Assembly (NCBI GenBank): GCA_007119615.1
Contig: SKPH01000044.1
Coordinates: 1 to 37,175 of the forward strand
DNA length: 37,175 nucleotides
Direction: 5' to 3'
Source of the DNA: Syntrophomonadaceae bacterium
GTDB lineage: Bacteria; Bacillota; Dethiobacteria; DTU022
The notes below the pieces were generated by a model that saw only the letters and a program-made list of their open reading frames with translations, was not told where the DNA came from and did no database searches. Position 1 is the stretch's first letter. The number at the start of each line of letters is the position of its first letter. Of this stretch, positions 16,983-25,880 are shown piece after piece. The translations under genes and the position numbers were made by a program.

Positions 16983-17897
16983 GTGGATGGAATAATTGTT
17001 GTAAACAAGTCCGCCGGAATCACTTCACACCGCGTCGTTCAAATGATCCGCAGGCTTTTTCCCGGTGTCCGGGCTGGACATACAGGCACTCTCGATCCAA
17101 CGGCTACCGGTGTATTGCCGGTTTGCCTGGGACGGGCCACCCGGCTTTCCGAGTATATAATTGAGCTGCCGAAAACATACCGGGCTGAAATTGTTCTCGG
17201 CAAAACCAGTGATACCGAAGATGCTGCAGGCCGAATCACTGAAGAAGCCGCAATTCCTTCACTTGGCCGCAGGCAAATTGAAACAATAATCAGCAGCTTT
17301 ACAGGGTCTATAGAACAGCTGGCGCCGCTTTATTCGGCTGTTAAATACAGGGGAAAGCCTTTGTACTACTGGACCAGGCGGGGTGAAACAGTGCCCCGCA
17401 AAATCCGAAAGGCCAAAATATACAGCATTGATCTGCTTGATTTTAACCCGGAACGGGAACCCCACCTGGTTTTGGATGTACACTGCTCAAGAGGAACCTA
17501 CATCCGGACCCTGGCGGCTGACATCGGCAAAGCGATAGGCTGCGGCGCATACCTTTCCGCCCTGAGCAGGTCGGCAGTCGGACCCTTTACCCTGAAAGAG
17601 GCACTGAAGATCGAGGAAATAGAAAACCTCCTTGACTCCGGAAGCGGTGATCAGGTAATTTTGAAGATGGATTCGGCATTGATAAATTTTCCCAGGATCG
17701 ATCTTAACCAGGATCAAGTTGAAACTTTGAGGCAGGGGAAACATCTAACACCCGAACAATCCAAACAGCTCGAAAATTATACGGCTGATCTGCCGATCAG
17801 AGTTTATGATCCGGATGGTAACTTTAAAGCGCTGGCCTGCCGAATTTCAACCGAAGACGACTTTAGCCTTAAAACGCTGAAATATTTAGCTGATTAA
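16983..17897 (+). CDS. truB: tRNA pseudouridine(55) synthase
   Basis: Makes Psi55 in the T-loop of all elongator tRNAs and serves as a tRNA chaperone. 304 residues starting at GTG 16983 behind AAGGAG. N-terminal GIIVVNKSAGITSHRVV, then GHTGTLDPTATGVLPVCLGRATR with the catalytic Asp (residue 38), YSAVKYRGKPLY and RGTYIRTLAADIG. A small C-terminal PUA-like domain follows. Conserved neighbour of ribF downstream. Confidence 0.97.
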   Translation: MDGIIVVNKSAGITSHRVVQMIRRLFPGVRAGHTGTLDPTATGVLPVCLGRATRLSEYIIELPKTYRAEIVLGKTSDTEDAAGRITEEAAIPSLGRRQIETIISSFTGSIEQLAPLYSAVKYRGKPLYYWTRRGETVPRKIRKAKIYSIDLLDFNPEREPHLVLDVHCSRGTYIRTLAADIGKAIGCGAYLSALSRSAVGPFTLKEALKIEEIENLLDSGSGDQVILKMDSALINFPRIDLNQDQVETLRQGKHLTPEQSKQLENYTADLPIRVYDPDGNFKALACRISTEDDFSLKTLKYLAD

Positions 17898-17903
17898 TTA
17901 CGT

Positions 17904-17934
17904 TTGACAGAACAACGGATATAAAATTGATTAT
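17904..17934 (+). promoter_or_regulatory. Weak promoter candidate before ribF
   Basis: A perfect -35 TTGACA (17904-17909) in the 58-bp truB-ribF gap. The best -10 choices are poor (TTGATT at 17 bp, GATTAT at 19 bp), so this may be chance. Confidence 0.25.
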
Positions 17935-17955
17935 CCTCTGAAAGGTGATTGAAGG

Positions 17956-18951
17956 ATGGAATTGATTAACGGCGCCGGCCGCCTGCCGGCACATGCCCGG
18001 CCGCTATACCTGGCCCTTGGTAATTTCGACGGTGTCCACCTCGGACACCAGTCGATTATCCGGAGCGCCGTTAACAGCGCCAACAGGGAGAATGGCCTTA
18101 GCGCAGTTATGGTTTTCGATCCGCACCCGTTGATTGCGTTACAGTCTGACAATCCTCCGGCTTTACTGACCGATATTGTCGACAGGGCGGAAATTATGGC
18201 CGAATTGGGCCTCGACTACATGATTATACAGCCCTTTGACGATAAGATTGCTTCACTGTCTCCCGAGCAGTTTGTCCGCCAAATCTTAAAGGATAAACTT
18301 GACGCCAGGGAGGTTTTTATCGGACCCGATTATTCCTTTGGCCGAAAGGGAGCAGGCAGTTCCGACACACTTTGTCACTGGGGTAGAGAGCTGGGTTTTA
18401 GCGTAAAAATAAGTCCGATGGTGAAGCATAAAGGTGTTGAAGTGAGCAGCTCAATGATCAGGTCCCTGCTATTGGCCGGCAAAGTCAACGAGGCTGCCGA
18501 CCTTCTGGGTTATTATTTTTTCAGGCAGGGCAAAGTGATTTCAGGCCACGGTATCGGGAAAAAATTGGTATACCCTACAGCAAACATTTCCGCCAATCCG
18601 CGCCTGATTTGGCCGGGAAAAGGAGTATACTTTACCGCTGTAGGAAAATTGAACGGCGGTCTTCTGTACGGAGTAAGCAATGTAGGTTCCAGGCCGACAT
18701 TCTCACATTTTGACATTACGGTCGAAACGCATATAATTGATTTTCAGGATATAATTTATAACCGCGAGATACGCCTTTGCTTTCTGGAAAAGTTGAGGGA
18801 AACCCGGACGTTTACATCGGCCGCCAGGTTGAAAGAACAGATTGGCAGGGATATCGAACAGGGCAGGTATTTAATTGGCAAATATATGCAGGAAACAAAT
18901 GGCAGCGGCAAATCTTTACAAGCAGGTTGTTCTGTGCTAAGATCTCAATAG
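17956..18951 (+). CDS. ribF: Bifunctional riboflavin kinase / FAD synthetase
   Basis: Converts riboflavin to FMN and then FAD. 331 residues. The N-terminal nucleotidyltransferase domain has LGNFDGVHLGH (21-31), VFDPHP, FIGPDYSFGRKGAG and VSSSMIRSLLLAGKV; the C-terminal flavokinase domain has GHGIGKKLVYPTANI and KGVYFTAVG. The ATG follows a GAAGG site. The last about 35 bp of the gene contain the predicted rpsO promoter. Truncation or fusion is not seen. Confidence 0.97.
   Translation: MELINGAGRLPAHARPLYLALGNFDGVHLGHQSIIRSAVNSANRENGLSAVMVFDPHPLIALQSDNPPALLTDIVDRAEIMAELGLDYMIIQPFDDKIASLSPEQFVRQILKDKLDAREVFIGPDYSFGRKGAGSSDTLCHWGRELGFSVKISPMVKHKGVEVSSSMIRSLLLAGKVNEAADLLGYYFFRQGKVISGHGIGKKLVYPTANISANPRLIWPGKGVYFTAVGKLNGGLLYGVSNVGSRPTFSHFDITVETHIIDFQDIIYNREIRLCFLEKLRETRTFTSAARLKEQIGRDIEQGRYLIGKYMQETNGSGKSLQAGCSVLRSQ
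18915..18943 (+). promoter_or_regulatory. Sigma-A promoter for rpsO, inside the ribF 3' end
   Basis: TTTACA (18915-18920), a 17-bp spacer and TAAGAT (18938-18943), preceded by TGC (extended -10). The start site is near 18950, right at the ribF stop codon and just before the long leader stem. Confidence 0.65.
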
Positions 18952-19035
18952 ACTGAACCGTGTGCCAGGTATAACGACAACCCGACGTTTTACTCGGCAG
19001 ACGGCGATTATAAAAAGGGAGGCATTATCTAGATT
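18950..19035 (+). promoter_or_regulatory. rpsO 5' leader with long stem-loop (probable S15 autoregulatory element)
   Basis: CCGTGTGCCAGGTATAACG (18958-18976) lies opposite CGTTTTACTCGGCAGACGG (18986-19004): 19 facing positions with only three mismatches (G-G, A-C, T-T) and one G-U pair, closed by a 9-nt loop ACAACCCGA. The loop CCC could touch the GGG of the SD (AAAAAGGGAGG), a pseudoknot-like contact that is only speculative. S15 autoregulates through its leader in E. coli and Geobacillus, with different folds in different lineages. Confidence 0.55.
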
Positions 19036-19302
19036 ATGTTGGATCAAGACCGTAAATTGGAGATTATCGATCTCTACAAAAGGCACGAAGGAGACACCGG
19101 TTCACCTGAAGTTCAAATTGCACTCCTCACGGAGCGTATCAATTACCTCACTGAACATTTGAAAACCCACAAAAAAGATTATCATTCGCAGCGCGGTTTA
19201 TTGAAAATGGTCGGCCGGAGAAGGGGCCTGCTGAATTATCTGCGCGACAGGTCACCGGAACGTTACCAGGCAATCCTTGGCAACCTGGGATTAAGGAAGT
19301 AA
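19036..19302 (+). CDS. rpsO: 30S ribosomal protein S15
   Basis: Primary-binding 30S protein contacting the h20/h21/h22 three-way junction of 16S rRNA and bridge B4. 88 residues, the standard length; signatures [54 protein letters not shown] 19036 follows GGGAGG. The track ORF at 18962-19162 is an out-of-frame shadow. It has its own promoter and leader, and is followed by a hairpin before pnp, the order found in nearly all bacteria. Confidence 0.98.
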   Translation: MLDQDRKLEIIDLYKRHEGDTGSPEVQIALLTERINYLTEHLKTHKKDYHSQRGLLKMVGRRRGLLNYLRDRSPERYQAILGNLGLRK

Positions 19303-19312
19303 CAGTTTAATC

Positions 19313-19348
19313 AGCACGGGGTCTCTCCCCGTGCTTTAAGTTAATTTA
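19313..19348 (+). terminator. Stem-loop between rpsO and pnp (terminator or processing site)
   Basis: AGCACGGGG (19313-19321), a 5-nt loop, and CCCCGTGCT (19327-19335), a perfect 9-bp stem followed by an interrupted U-tract (TTAAGTTAATTT). It is a partial terminator, or an RNase processing hairpin, which would fit the known control of pnp mRNA in other bacteria. Confidence 0.65.
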
Positions 19349-19375
19349 AGAGTAGTTGAGAGGAGTAATAAGTAG

Positions 19376-21493
19376 ATGGAAACATATACCATGGATTTGC
19401 AGGGCAAAAAGCTCACCATGGAAACGGGCAGACTGGCCAAACAAGCCAGCGGAGCCGTTTTACTGCGTTATGGCGATACAATGGTTCTCGTGACGGCCAC
19501 AGCTTCAGACGAGCCGCGAGAAGGGGTAGATTTTTTACCGATGACAGTCGATTACGAAGAGAGGCTCTATGCCGTCGGGAGAATTCCCGGAGGTTTTATA
19601 AAAAGGGAAGGTCGTCCTACAGAACGTGCGATACTGGGCTGCCGATTAACCGATCGCTCCCTGCGCCCCCTTTTCCCAAAGGGATTTAGGAATTCGGTTC
19701 ATATCGTAAGCACGATCTTTTCCATGGATCAGGATTGCCCGCCCGAACCGTTGTCAATTATCGGAGCTTCGGCGGCACTTTCGATATCAAAAATACCTTT
19801 TGCAGAGCCGATAGCAGCCGTAATCGTCGGGCTTATTGACGGAGAACCGGTGGTGAACCCCGACCAGGAGCAGGTCCAAAAAAGCGATCTGCACCTGATG
19901 CTGGCCGGTACAAAAGATGCAGTTATGATGGTCGAAGCAGGGGCCCGGGAAATCAGTAAAGAAGAAGTGCTGAAGTGTATTGAAGCAGGACACGAGGTTA
20001 TAAAAGAAATCGTTGCCGTACAGGAGCAGATGGTTGCAGATGTCGGCGTTGAAAAAATGGAAGTTGAAAGCCGGGAGCTACCCCGGGAAATAGTGGATAG
20101 GGTAGCACAACCGATCAAAGAAGGCGTTACACAGGCCCTGAGGATACCCGAGAAGCAGGAGCGGGAGACGCAACTGGCTGCTGTAAAAAAAGATCTGGTG
20201 GCCCGTTACCTTGAGGAATTTCCGGATAACGAAAAGGAACTGGGTAAAATATTTGAAGACATCCTGAAGGAAACCCTGCGTGCATTGATTACGGATGAAG
20301 GTTTGCGCGCAGATGGACGCGCTCCAAAAGAAATCAGGCCAATTAGCTGTGAAATTGGGGAGTTTCCACGCACTCACGGCTCAGCGATATTTACCCGCGG
20401 CCAAACCCAGGTCCTCAATATCTGCACCCTGTCAGCATTAAGAGATATGCAGATGCTTGACGGTCTTGGGATTGAAGAGTCAAAGCGTTTTATTCACCAC
20501 TATAATTTCCCTCCTTTCAGTGTCGGCGAGGCAGGTTTTATGCGCGGCCCCGGACGCAGGGAAATTGGACATGGAGCCCTTGCTGAAAAAGCGCTGGAGC
20601 CGGTTGTCCCAAACGAAGATGAGTTTCCTTATACAATTCGCCTGGTTTCCGAAGTGCTCGAATCCAACGGGTCCACCTCGATGGCCAGCGTATGCGCAGG
20701 ATCGCTTGCGATGATGGATACCGGCGTTCCACTAAAAAGAGCGGTAGCCGGAATAGCCATGGGTTTGGTTAAGGAAGGCGATAAAGCTGTTATTTTATCT
20801 GACATCCAGGGTGTTGAAGACTTCCTGGGAGATATGGACTTTAAAATCGCCGGTACAGACGAGGGGATTACCGCCATCCAAATGGATATCAAAATAAAGG
20901 GCATCTCCCGTGAAATTTTTGAGACTGCACTCGCCGAAGCCGATACCGGCTACAGGCATATTCTTGGAATAATGAATGAAACTATTAGCGAAGCCCGCCC
21001 TGAGCTGTCACCTAACGCACCGCGCATGATCAAGCTTCAAATCGGTGTTGATAAGATCAGGGATGTAATCGGTCCGGGTGGAAGGATGATCAATAAGATC
21101 ATTGCCGAAACCGGCGTCGGGATTGATATTGAGCCCGACGGCAGGGTATTCATAGCTGCCGTTGATCCGGAAGGCGGCAAAAAGGCGCAGGAAATGATTG
21201 AGGCCCTGGTTAGAGAAGTCGAACCCGGAGAGGTTTACCTGGGTAAAGTAACAAGGGTCGAGCGTTATGGAGCATTTGTTGAAGTCCTGCCGGGTAAAGA
21301 AGGACTGCTGCATATTTCACATCTTGATCACAACCGGGTCGAGAAGACGGAAGATGTGGTTAATCTCGGTGATGAACTCGAAGTCAAGGTGCTCGATATT
21401 GATGAAAGAGGGCGGATTAACCTCTCAAGAAAAGCCCTGTTAAAGAGATCATCCGGTGATGAAGGCGGCGGTAAGCCAAGACCGCGTCGCTAA
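19376..21493 (+). CDS. pnp: Polyribonucleotide nucleotidyltransferase (PNPase)
   Basis: Phosphorolytic 3'-5' exoribonuclease and degradosome component. 705 residues: first RNase PH domain (about 1-145), alpha-helical domain, second RNase PH domain (about 310-540; [30 protein letters not shown]), KH domain with [13 protein letters not shown] (about 564-576) and a C-terminal S1 domain ([28 protein letters not shown], from about 622). A short basic tail KPRPRR ends it. The ATG follows AGAGGAG by about 11 nt. Confidence 0.98.
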   Translation: METYTMDLQGKKLTMETGRLAKQASGAVLLRYGDTMVLVTATASDEPREGVDFLPMTVDYEERLYAVGRIPGGFIKREGRPTERAILGCRLTDRSLRPLFPKGFRNSVHIVSTIFSMDQDCPPEPLSIIGASAALSISKIPFAEPIAAVIVGLIDGEPVVNPDQEQVQKSDLHLMLAGTKDAVMMVEAGAREISKEEVLKCIEAGHEVIKEIVAVQEQMVADVGVEKMEVESRELPREIVDRVAQPIKEGVTQALRIPEKQERETQLAAVKKDLVARYLEEFPDNEKELGKIFEDILKETLRALITDEGLRADGRAPKEIRPISCEIGEFPRTHGSAIFTRGQTQVLNICTLSALRDMQMLDGLGIEESKRFIHHYNFPPFSVGEAGFMRGPGRREIGHGALAEKALEPVVPNEDEFPYTIRLVSEVLESNGSTSMASVCAGSLAMMDTGVPLKRAVAGIAMGLVKEGDKAVILSDIQGVEDFLGDMDFKIAGTDEGITAIQMDIKIKGISREIFETALAEADTGYRHILGIMNETISEARPELSPNAPRMIKLQIGVDKIRDVIGPGGRMINKIIAETGVGIDIEPDGRVFIAAVDPEGGKKAQEMIEALVREVEPGEVYLGKVTRVERYGAFVEVLPGKEGLLHISHLDHNRVEKTEDVVNLGDELEVKVLDIDERGRINLSRKALLKRSSGDEGGGKPRPRR

Positions 21494-21500
21494 AGGTGAA

Positions 21501-21536
21501 GCAGTAAAAACCCTGCTATCCGGGGTTTTTTACTGT
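21501..21536 (+). terminator. Intrinsic terminator after pnp
   Basis: CAGTAAAAACCC pairs with GGGTTTTTTACTG across the loop TGCTATCCG with one unpaired T. The A-run/T-run stem makes it potentially bidirectional. It closes the rpsO-pnp unit before dut. Confidence 0.8.
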
Positions 21537-21577
21537 AAACAGAGCTAAACAGCCCGATTGATGGGAGAAAATTGACT

Positions 21578-22030
21578 ATGCCCCGGGAAACGGTAAAGCT
21601 GCCGATAAAAAAAGTTGAAGGCGCTGACGATATTCCTCTGCCCCGCTATATGACTGAAGGCTCTTCAGGAATGGATCTGTATGCGGCAGTCGTACAGGCT
21701 ATAACTATTGCGCCTGGAGGAACCTTCCTGGTTCCAACGGGATTGATGGTTGCAGTTCCGATCGGGTACGAGCTGCAAATCAGGCCACGCAGCGGCCTGG
21801 CGGCTAAGCAGGGAATCGGTATTCTTAATTCACCGGGTACGATAGATTCGGACTATCGTGGTGAAATTAAAATAATTATGATCAACCTTGGCCTGGAGCC
21901 ATTTGTAATAAAACGCAAGGACCGGATTGCCCAGATGGTTCTTTGTCATGTTCCGCAGGCGATCCCGGCAGAAGTAGATCATCTGCCTCCCACTGACCGC
22001 AGTGACGGGGGCTTCGGACATACAGGATAG
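21578..22030 (+). CDS. dut: dUTP diphosphatase
   Basis: Trimeric dUTPase, hydrolysing dUTP to dUMP, which limits uracil in DNA and feeds dTMP synthesis. 150 residues from ATG 21578 (GGGAG 10 nt upstream; UUG 21572 is the alternative). Motif I SSGMDLYAA, motif II PRSGLAAKQGI, motif III NSPGTIDSDYRGEIKI, motif IV RIAQMVL and motif V RSDGGFGHTG are present in order. Motif V has Asp where Ser/Thr is usual and His for Ser, a small deviation in the nucleotide-capping loop. Confidence 0.95.
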   Translation: MPRETVKLPIKKVEGADDIPLPRYMTEGSSGMDLYAAVVQAITIAPGGTFLVPTGLMVAVPIGYELQIRPRSGLAAKQGIGILNSPGTIDSDYRGEIKIIMINLGLEPFVIKRKDRIAQMVLCHVPQAIPAEVDHLPPTDRSDGGFGHTG

Positions 22031-22160
22031 ACGGAAACAGGAGGGCGGTATTCAGACGTCAGAAGCGTAATCGTAACAAAATTCAGGAGCAGCAAAAATA
22101 AGCTAAAGGAGAATAAAATCCAGTCCTGATAATTTGTAATTAAAAAAACGGAGGTTTATT

Positions 22161-23855
22161 TTGTCTAGAAGAAATAAGAAAAATAAAGTATTACAACTGA
22201 TTCCGCTTGGCGGAGTCGGTGAAATCGGAAAGAACATGTTTGTGTTGAAATACGGCCAGGAATGTATAATCATGGATGCGGGATTGAAATTCCCGGACGA
22301 CTCCATGCTCGGGATAGATATTGTAATTCCCGACATAGGATATTTAAATGATCAGAATATTAAGATCCTCGGGATTATTCTGTCTCACGGCCATGAAGAT
22401 CATATCGGCGCTCTGCCGTATATAATCGAAGAGCTGGATGCTCCGGTTTATGGAACCCGGCTGACCCTCGGTTTGGTCGAAGCGAAATTCATGGAACACC
22501 CGGCCAAGAACGTCAGGTTGCACGAAATTAACCCGGACCAAAGGCTGGTCCTGTCAGAAAGCTTTAAGCTTGATTTTTTCAGGACCAATCACAGCATTCC
22601 GGATTCAGTCGGGATGGCAGTGGAGACGCCGGCAGGTATTGTTGTCTACACCAGCGACTTTAAATTTGACCAGACGCCGGTTGACGGCCGGATAACAGAT
22701 TATCACAAGCTGGCTGAATTGGGGCGTAAAGGGGTAGTTGCCGCTTTAATTGATTCTACCAATGCCGATCGACCGGGTTACACACTGTCGGAAAAAGAGG
22801 TAGGGGAGAGTATCAATGAAATTTTCCGCTTGTCCCGCAGCCGGATTATCCTGGCGACTTTTGCCTCGAACATCCATCGTATTCAACAGGTGGTTGATGC
22901 GGCGATCCGGTATGATCGGAAAATTGGCATTGCCGGACGCAGCATAGTTAACTCGGTTAACATATCAACAGAACTGGGCTACCTGAAAATCCCCAAAGAT
23001 ATAGTTGTCGACCTGGATAAAATAAAAAAGGTTCCCCATGAAAAAATGGCGCTGATTACCACGGGCAGTCAGGGTGAGCCGCTGTCGGCCCTGACCAGGA
23101 TTTCGAAATCGGAACACCGCCAGATTGAAATATTTCCGGGAGACACGGTAATTATTGCCGCAAGTCCGATTCCCGGCAATGAGAAACTTGTTGCCCGGAC
23201 TGTTAATAACCTGTTCCAGTTAAAGGCGGATGTAATCTACCGCCCGATTTCCGGTGTGCACGTTTCTGGGCACGGCAGCGAAGAAGAGCTTAAACTGATG
23301 ATGAACCTTCTACGCCCGGATTATATTATCCCCGTCCACGGAGAATACCGCCAGCAGGCCTACTGCTCCAAAATCGCCCAAAAATTAGGCATGGCTGAAG
23401 AGAATGTATTTCTGGCGAAGATCGGCAATGTGATGGAGTTTGCCGATGGAGAAGGCCGCTTTTCAGGGTCTGTTCCGTCGGGAAGAGTCCTGGTTGACGG
23501 TTTTGGCGTTGGTGATGTGGGAGAAGTGGTTATCCGTGATCGTCAGATGCTTTCGGAAGACGGGATAGTGATTATCGTCCTGGCAGTTGACCAGAAAAAC
23601 AGTAAAATAATATCCGGGCCGGAAATTATCACCCGGGGTTTTGTATACGTTCGGGAATCGATCAACCTACTGGAAGATGCGAAAGCAGCTGTATCAAAAG
23701 CAATAGATAAAATTAACAAAGATGACCTTCAGGAATGGAATAAGATTAAATCCAGGGTCAGAGACGCAGCTTCATCCTACTTTTATGAGCATACCGGCCG
23801 CAAGCCGATGATTATGCCCATAGTTATCGATATACCGCCGGTCAACGGAAAATAA
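22161..23855 (+). CDS. rnj: Ribonuclease J
   Basis: Metallo-beta-lactamase/beta-CASP ribonuclease with 5'-3' exo- and endonuclease activity, central to Bacillota mRNA decay and rRNA maturation. 564 residues starting at UUG 22161 behind CGGAGGT. SHGHEDHIGALPY (75-87) holds the HxHxDH zinc ligands; further metal and phosphate contacts include TNHSIPDS, TSDFKFD, ISGVHVSGHGSEEELK and PVHGEYRQ, followed by the C-terminal RNase J domain. Only one copy is in view, so J1 or J2 assignment is not possible. Confidence 0.96.
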   Translation: MSRRNKKNKVLQLIPLGGVGEIGKNMFVLKYGQECIIMDAGLKFPDDSMLGIDIVIPDIGYLNDQNIKILGIILSHGHEDHIGALPYIIEELDAPVYGTRLTLGLVEAKFMEHPAKNVRLHEINPDQRLVLSESFKLDFFRTNHSIPDSVGMAVETPAGIVVYTSDFKFDQTPVDGRITDYHKLAELGRKGVVAALIDSTNADRPGYTLSEKEVGESINEIFRLSRSRIILATFASNIHRIQQVVDAAIRYDRKIGIAGRSIVNSVNISTELGYLKIPKDIVVDLDKIKKVPHEKMALITTGSQGEPLSALTRISKSEHRQIEIFPGDTVIIAASPIPGNEKLVARTVNNLFQLKADVIYRPISGVHVSGHGSEEELKLMMNLLRPDYIIPVHGEYRQQAYCSKIAQKLGMAEENVFLAKIGNVMEFADGEGRFSGSVPSGRVLVDGFGVGDVGEVVIRDRQMLSEDGIVIIVLAVDQKNSKIISGPEIITRGFVYVRESINLLEDAKAAVSKAIDKINKDDLQEWNKIKSRVRDAASSYFYEHTGRKPMIMPIVIDIPPVNGK

Positions 23856-23892
23856 TATCTGTTCTTGCCGAAAGAAAAGCCGATCAATCTAA

Positions 23893-23936
23893 AATGGGGG
23901 CATTTCCCTGTAAGGGGTCTGTCCCCATTATTTTAT
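23893..23936 (+). terminator. Nested hairpin terminator after RNase J gene
   Basis: AATGGGG (23893-23899) pairs with CCCCATT (23923-23929), enclosing a second small hairpin CCCT/AGGG (23906-23909, 23913-23916), followed by ATTTTATT. The stem is rather open, so efficiency is uncertain. The remaining intergenic DNA to 24036 shows no clear promoter. Confidence 0.55.
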
Positions 23937-24036
23937 TAACAGTGTTTTCTAATAGCAGGATCCTACCGGTATTTAGTAGAAATGTTAGGCTTGAACCTGG
24001 ACGTTCTTAAATTTAACCCGGAGGAGAGAAGCGCAG

Positions 24037-24924
24037 TTGGAAAGCTATAAATTCATTGTTAATCCGGTTGCCGGCGGTGGAAAAGCGAAAGCCATGATGC
24101 CTAAAATTAAGGAATATTTTAGAAATGCCGGAGCAGATTTTGATATTTACCAGACCAGGGGTCCGTGCGATGCTATCGAAGCCGCCTCCAGGTCGGCTGA
24201 AGAAGGATTCGATATTGTGGTTGCAGTCGGCGGTGATGGAACTTTGAACGAAGTCCTTAACGGGCTTGTAGGGACGAAGTCCGTTCTGGCAGTAATACAC
24301 GGCGGTAAGGGAAATGATTTCGCTACAGCCGTTCATATGCCCCGGGAACCGGAGAAAGCCTGCCGGGATTTGCTGAGAGCGGAAACCAAAGATATTGACC
24401 TGGGTAAGGTACTGGATCGCTATTTTATCAATACCGTCGGGGTTGGTTTAGATGCAGCTGTCGCACTGCGCGTCAACCGCGGTGTCCGGCCCTTTACGGG
24501 AGTTTCAGCATATATCTATGCTTTTTTCGAGACGCTTCTGTCCTACAAAGTAATTGATATGGAGATCGATCTTGGAAATATCAAGCTAAAAATGAGCCCG
24601 TTTCTTGTAGCTGTTGGAATTGGCCAGGCTTACGGCGGCGGGATGAAGGTGCTTCCGGACGCCATCCAGGATGACGGCCTTTTTGATATATGTGTATTTA
24701 ATAATATGAACCGGCTGGCCATGGCTTACCATTTCCCGAAAGTATTCAGCGGGAAACTGAAAGATATCGAACAGGCCGGAATGTACCGGGCCAGGGAAGT
24801 TAAATTGAAGTTGAGTGAAGTCAGCCCTCTGCACCTTGAGGGTGAGATTTTATTCGGAGACCGGATGCATTTTACCCTGGAGCCCGGGGGAATGACGGTG
24901 ATCTGCGGAAGCGCTCCGAATTAA
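24037..24924 (+). CDS. Diacylglycerol/lipid kinase family protein (YegS/DgkB/BmrU type)
   Basis: ATP-dependent lipid kinase of the diacylglycerol-kinase catalytic family, 295 residues. Seen: NPVAGGGKA (9-17), the nucleotide-binding GGDGTLNE (65-72), GGKGNDFA (89-96) and the INTVGVGLDAAVA segment, then the beta-sandwich C-terminal half with LEGE and a short hydrophobic end. It starts at UUG 24037 with GGAGGAG upstream. The soluble DgkB-like role (recycling diacylglycerol to phosphatidate for CdsA) is the likely one, but the lipid substrate is not readable from sequence. Confidence 0.9.
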   Translation: MESYKFIVNPVAGGGKAKAMMPKIKEYFRNAGADFDIYQTRGPCDAIEAASRSAEEGFDIVVAVGGDGTLNEVLNGLVGTKSVLAVIHGGKGNDFATAVHMPREPEKACRDLLRAETKDIDLGKVLDRYFINTVGVGLDAAVALRVNRGVRPFTGVSAYIYAFFETLLSYKVIDMEIDLGNIKLKMSPFLVAVGIGQAYGGGMKVLPDAIQDDGLFDICVFNNMNRLAMAYHFPKVFSGKLKDIEQAGMYRAREVKLKLSEVSPLHLEGEILFGDRMHFTLEPGGMTVICGSAPN

Positions 24925-24983
24925 ACAGCCATATTAAAAGCAAAGGCCCGGATTACTCTGGTTTTTATGAAAAGGGGATAGAC

Positions 24984-25772
24984 ATGAATGTATGGGAAGC
25001 GGCCTTCCTGGGTTTGATTCAGGGTTTAACTGAATTTTTACCGGTTAGCAGCTCCGGACATCTCGTTATTTTCCAGGATATTCTGGGCCTTGATGAGCCG
25101 GGATTGACTCTTGAGGTTTTACTGCACTTCGGAACACTTTTTTCCGTTCTTTTTGTATTCGGGAAAGATTTCCTGGCTTTACTCAATTTCAGAGAAGACA
25201 GGAAACAGCGTTACTTAATTTATATGCTACTTGCCGGACTGGTGGCAACCGGCATGATCGGCATACTGCTATACAATTTTGCCGGGATCCTTTTTGGATC
25301 AACACTCCTGGTAGGTTTTATGCTTTTATTTACCGGGGGAATACTCTTTCTCCTGACGATCATCCCGGAGGGTAAAAAACAGGTTACCGATATGAAGGTG
25401 AAGGATGCCATATGGATCGGTCTGCTGCAGGGCTTTGCGGTAATCCCGGGGATTTCCCGCTCCGGTTCGACTATAATGGCCGCCCTCTGGAGGGGCCTCG
25501 ATCGGGAAACTGCAGTTAAGTATTCGTTTATGCTTTCCGCTCCGGTAATATTTGGAGCGACCCTCCTGGAAATAAGAGAAATGATCGTTGTCGGTATTGA
25601 GCAGGTAATGGTGCTCAATTATATAGTAGGCGGATTGGTTGCATTTCTTGCCGGGATATTAGCGATTAAGGTTTTTATCCGGGCACTGGCCAGTCAAAAA
25701 TTCCACTATTTCGCTTACTATTGCTGGGCAGCCGGGAGCCTGGTCATTATCATTTCCCTGATTCGCCTGTAG
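24984..25772 (+). CDS. uppP: Undecaprenyl-diphosphate phosphatase (BacA/UppP type)
   Basis: Integral membrane phosphatase that recycles undecaprenyl diphosphate to the monophosphate carrier; overproduction gives bacitracin resistance. 262 residues with about eight hydrophobic segments. The two BacA signatures are present: GLTEFLPVSSSGH (14-26) and PGISRSGST (155-163). The ATG follows AAAAGGGGA. The gene lies 59 bp after the lipid kinase, so both probably share a transcript. Confidence 0.96.
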   Translation: MNVWEAAFLGLIQGLTEFLPVSSSGHLVIFQDILGLDEPGLTLEVLLHFGTLFSVLFVFGKDFLALLNFREDRKQRYLIYMLLAGLVATGMIGILLYNFAGILFGSTLLVGFMLLFTGGILFLLTIIPEGKKQVTDMKVKDAIWIGLLQGFAVIPGISRSGSTIMAALWRGLDRETAVKYSFMLSAPVIFGATLLEIREMIVVGIEQVMVLNYIVGGLVAFLAGILAIKVFIRALASQKFHYFAYYCWAAGSLVIIISLIRL

Positions 25773-25809
25773 ATCAATGAAATGACTGGCGATGTTCAGG
25801 TGATTATGC

Positions 25810-25838
25810 TTTACAATAACGAACAAATGTTTTATAAT
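25810..25838 (+). promoter_or_regulatory. Strong sigma-A promoter for ftsK
   Basis: TTTACA (25810-25815), a 17-bp spacer and a perfect TATAAT (25833-25838). This is the closest match to consensus in the window. The start site near 25845 leaves a short leader before the UUG at 25881. Confidence 0.85.
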
Positions 25839-25880
25839 ACGAAATAATGATTCAATTTGAATGTGAGGTGGCAGCTAAAC

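Noticed and set aside
22040-22102. Possible small basic ORF (FRRQKRNRNKIQEQQK) after an AGGAGGG site
   Set aside because: The frame has no ATG, GTG or TTG after the SD-like sequence, so it is probably non-coding.
23993-24006. GAAC-CTGGAC-GTTC as a LexA/Cheo box upstream of the lipid kinase
   Set aside because: The spacer is 6 nt rather than 4, and flanking bases do not continue the symmetry.
24944-24969. Weak terminator between the lipid kinase and uppP
   Set aside because: Only about four base pairs before the TTTTT; the two genes more likely share a transcript.
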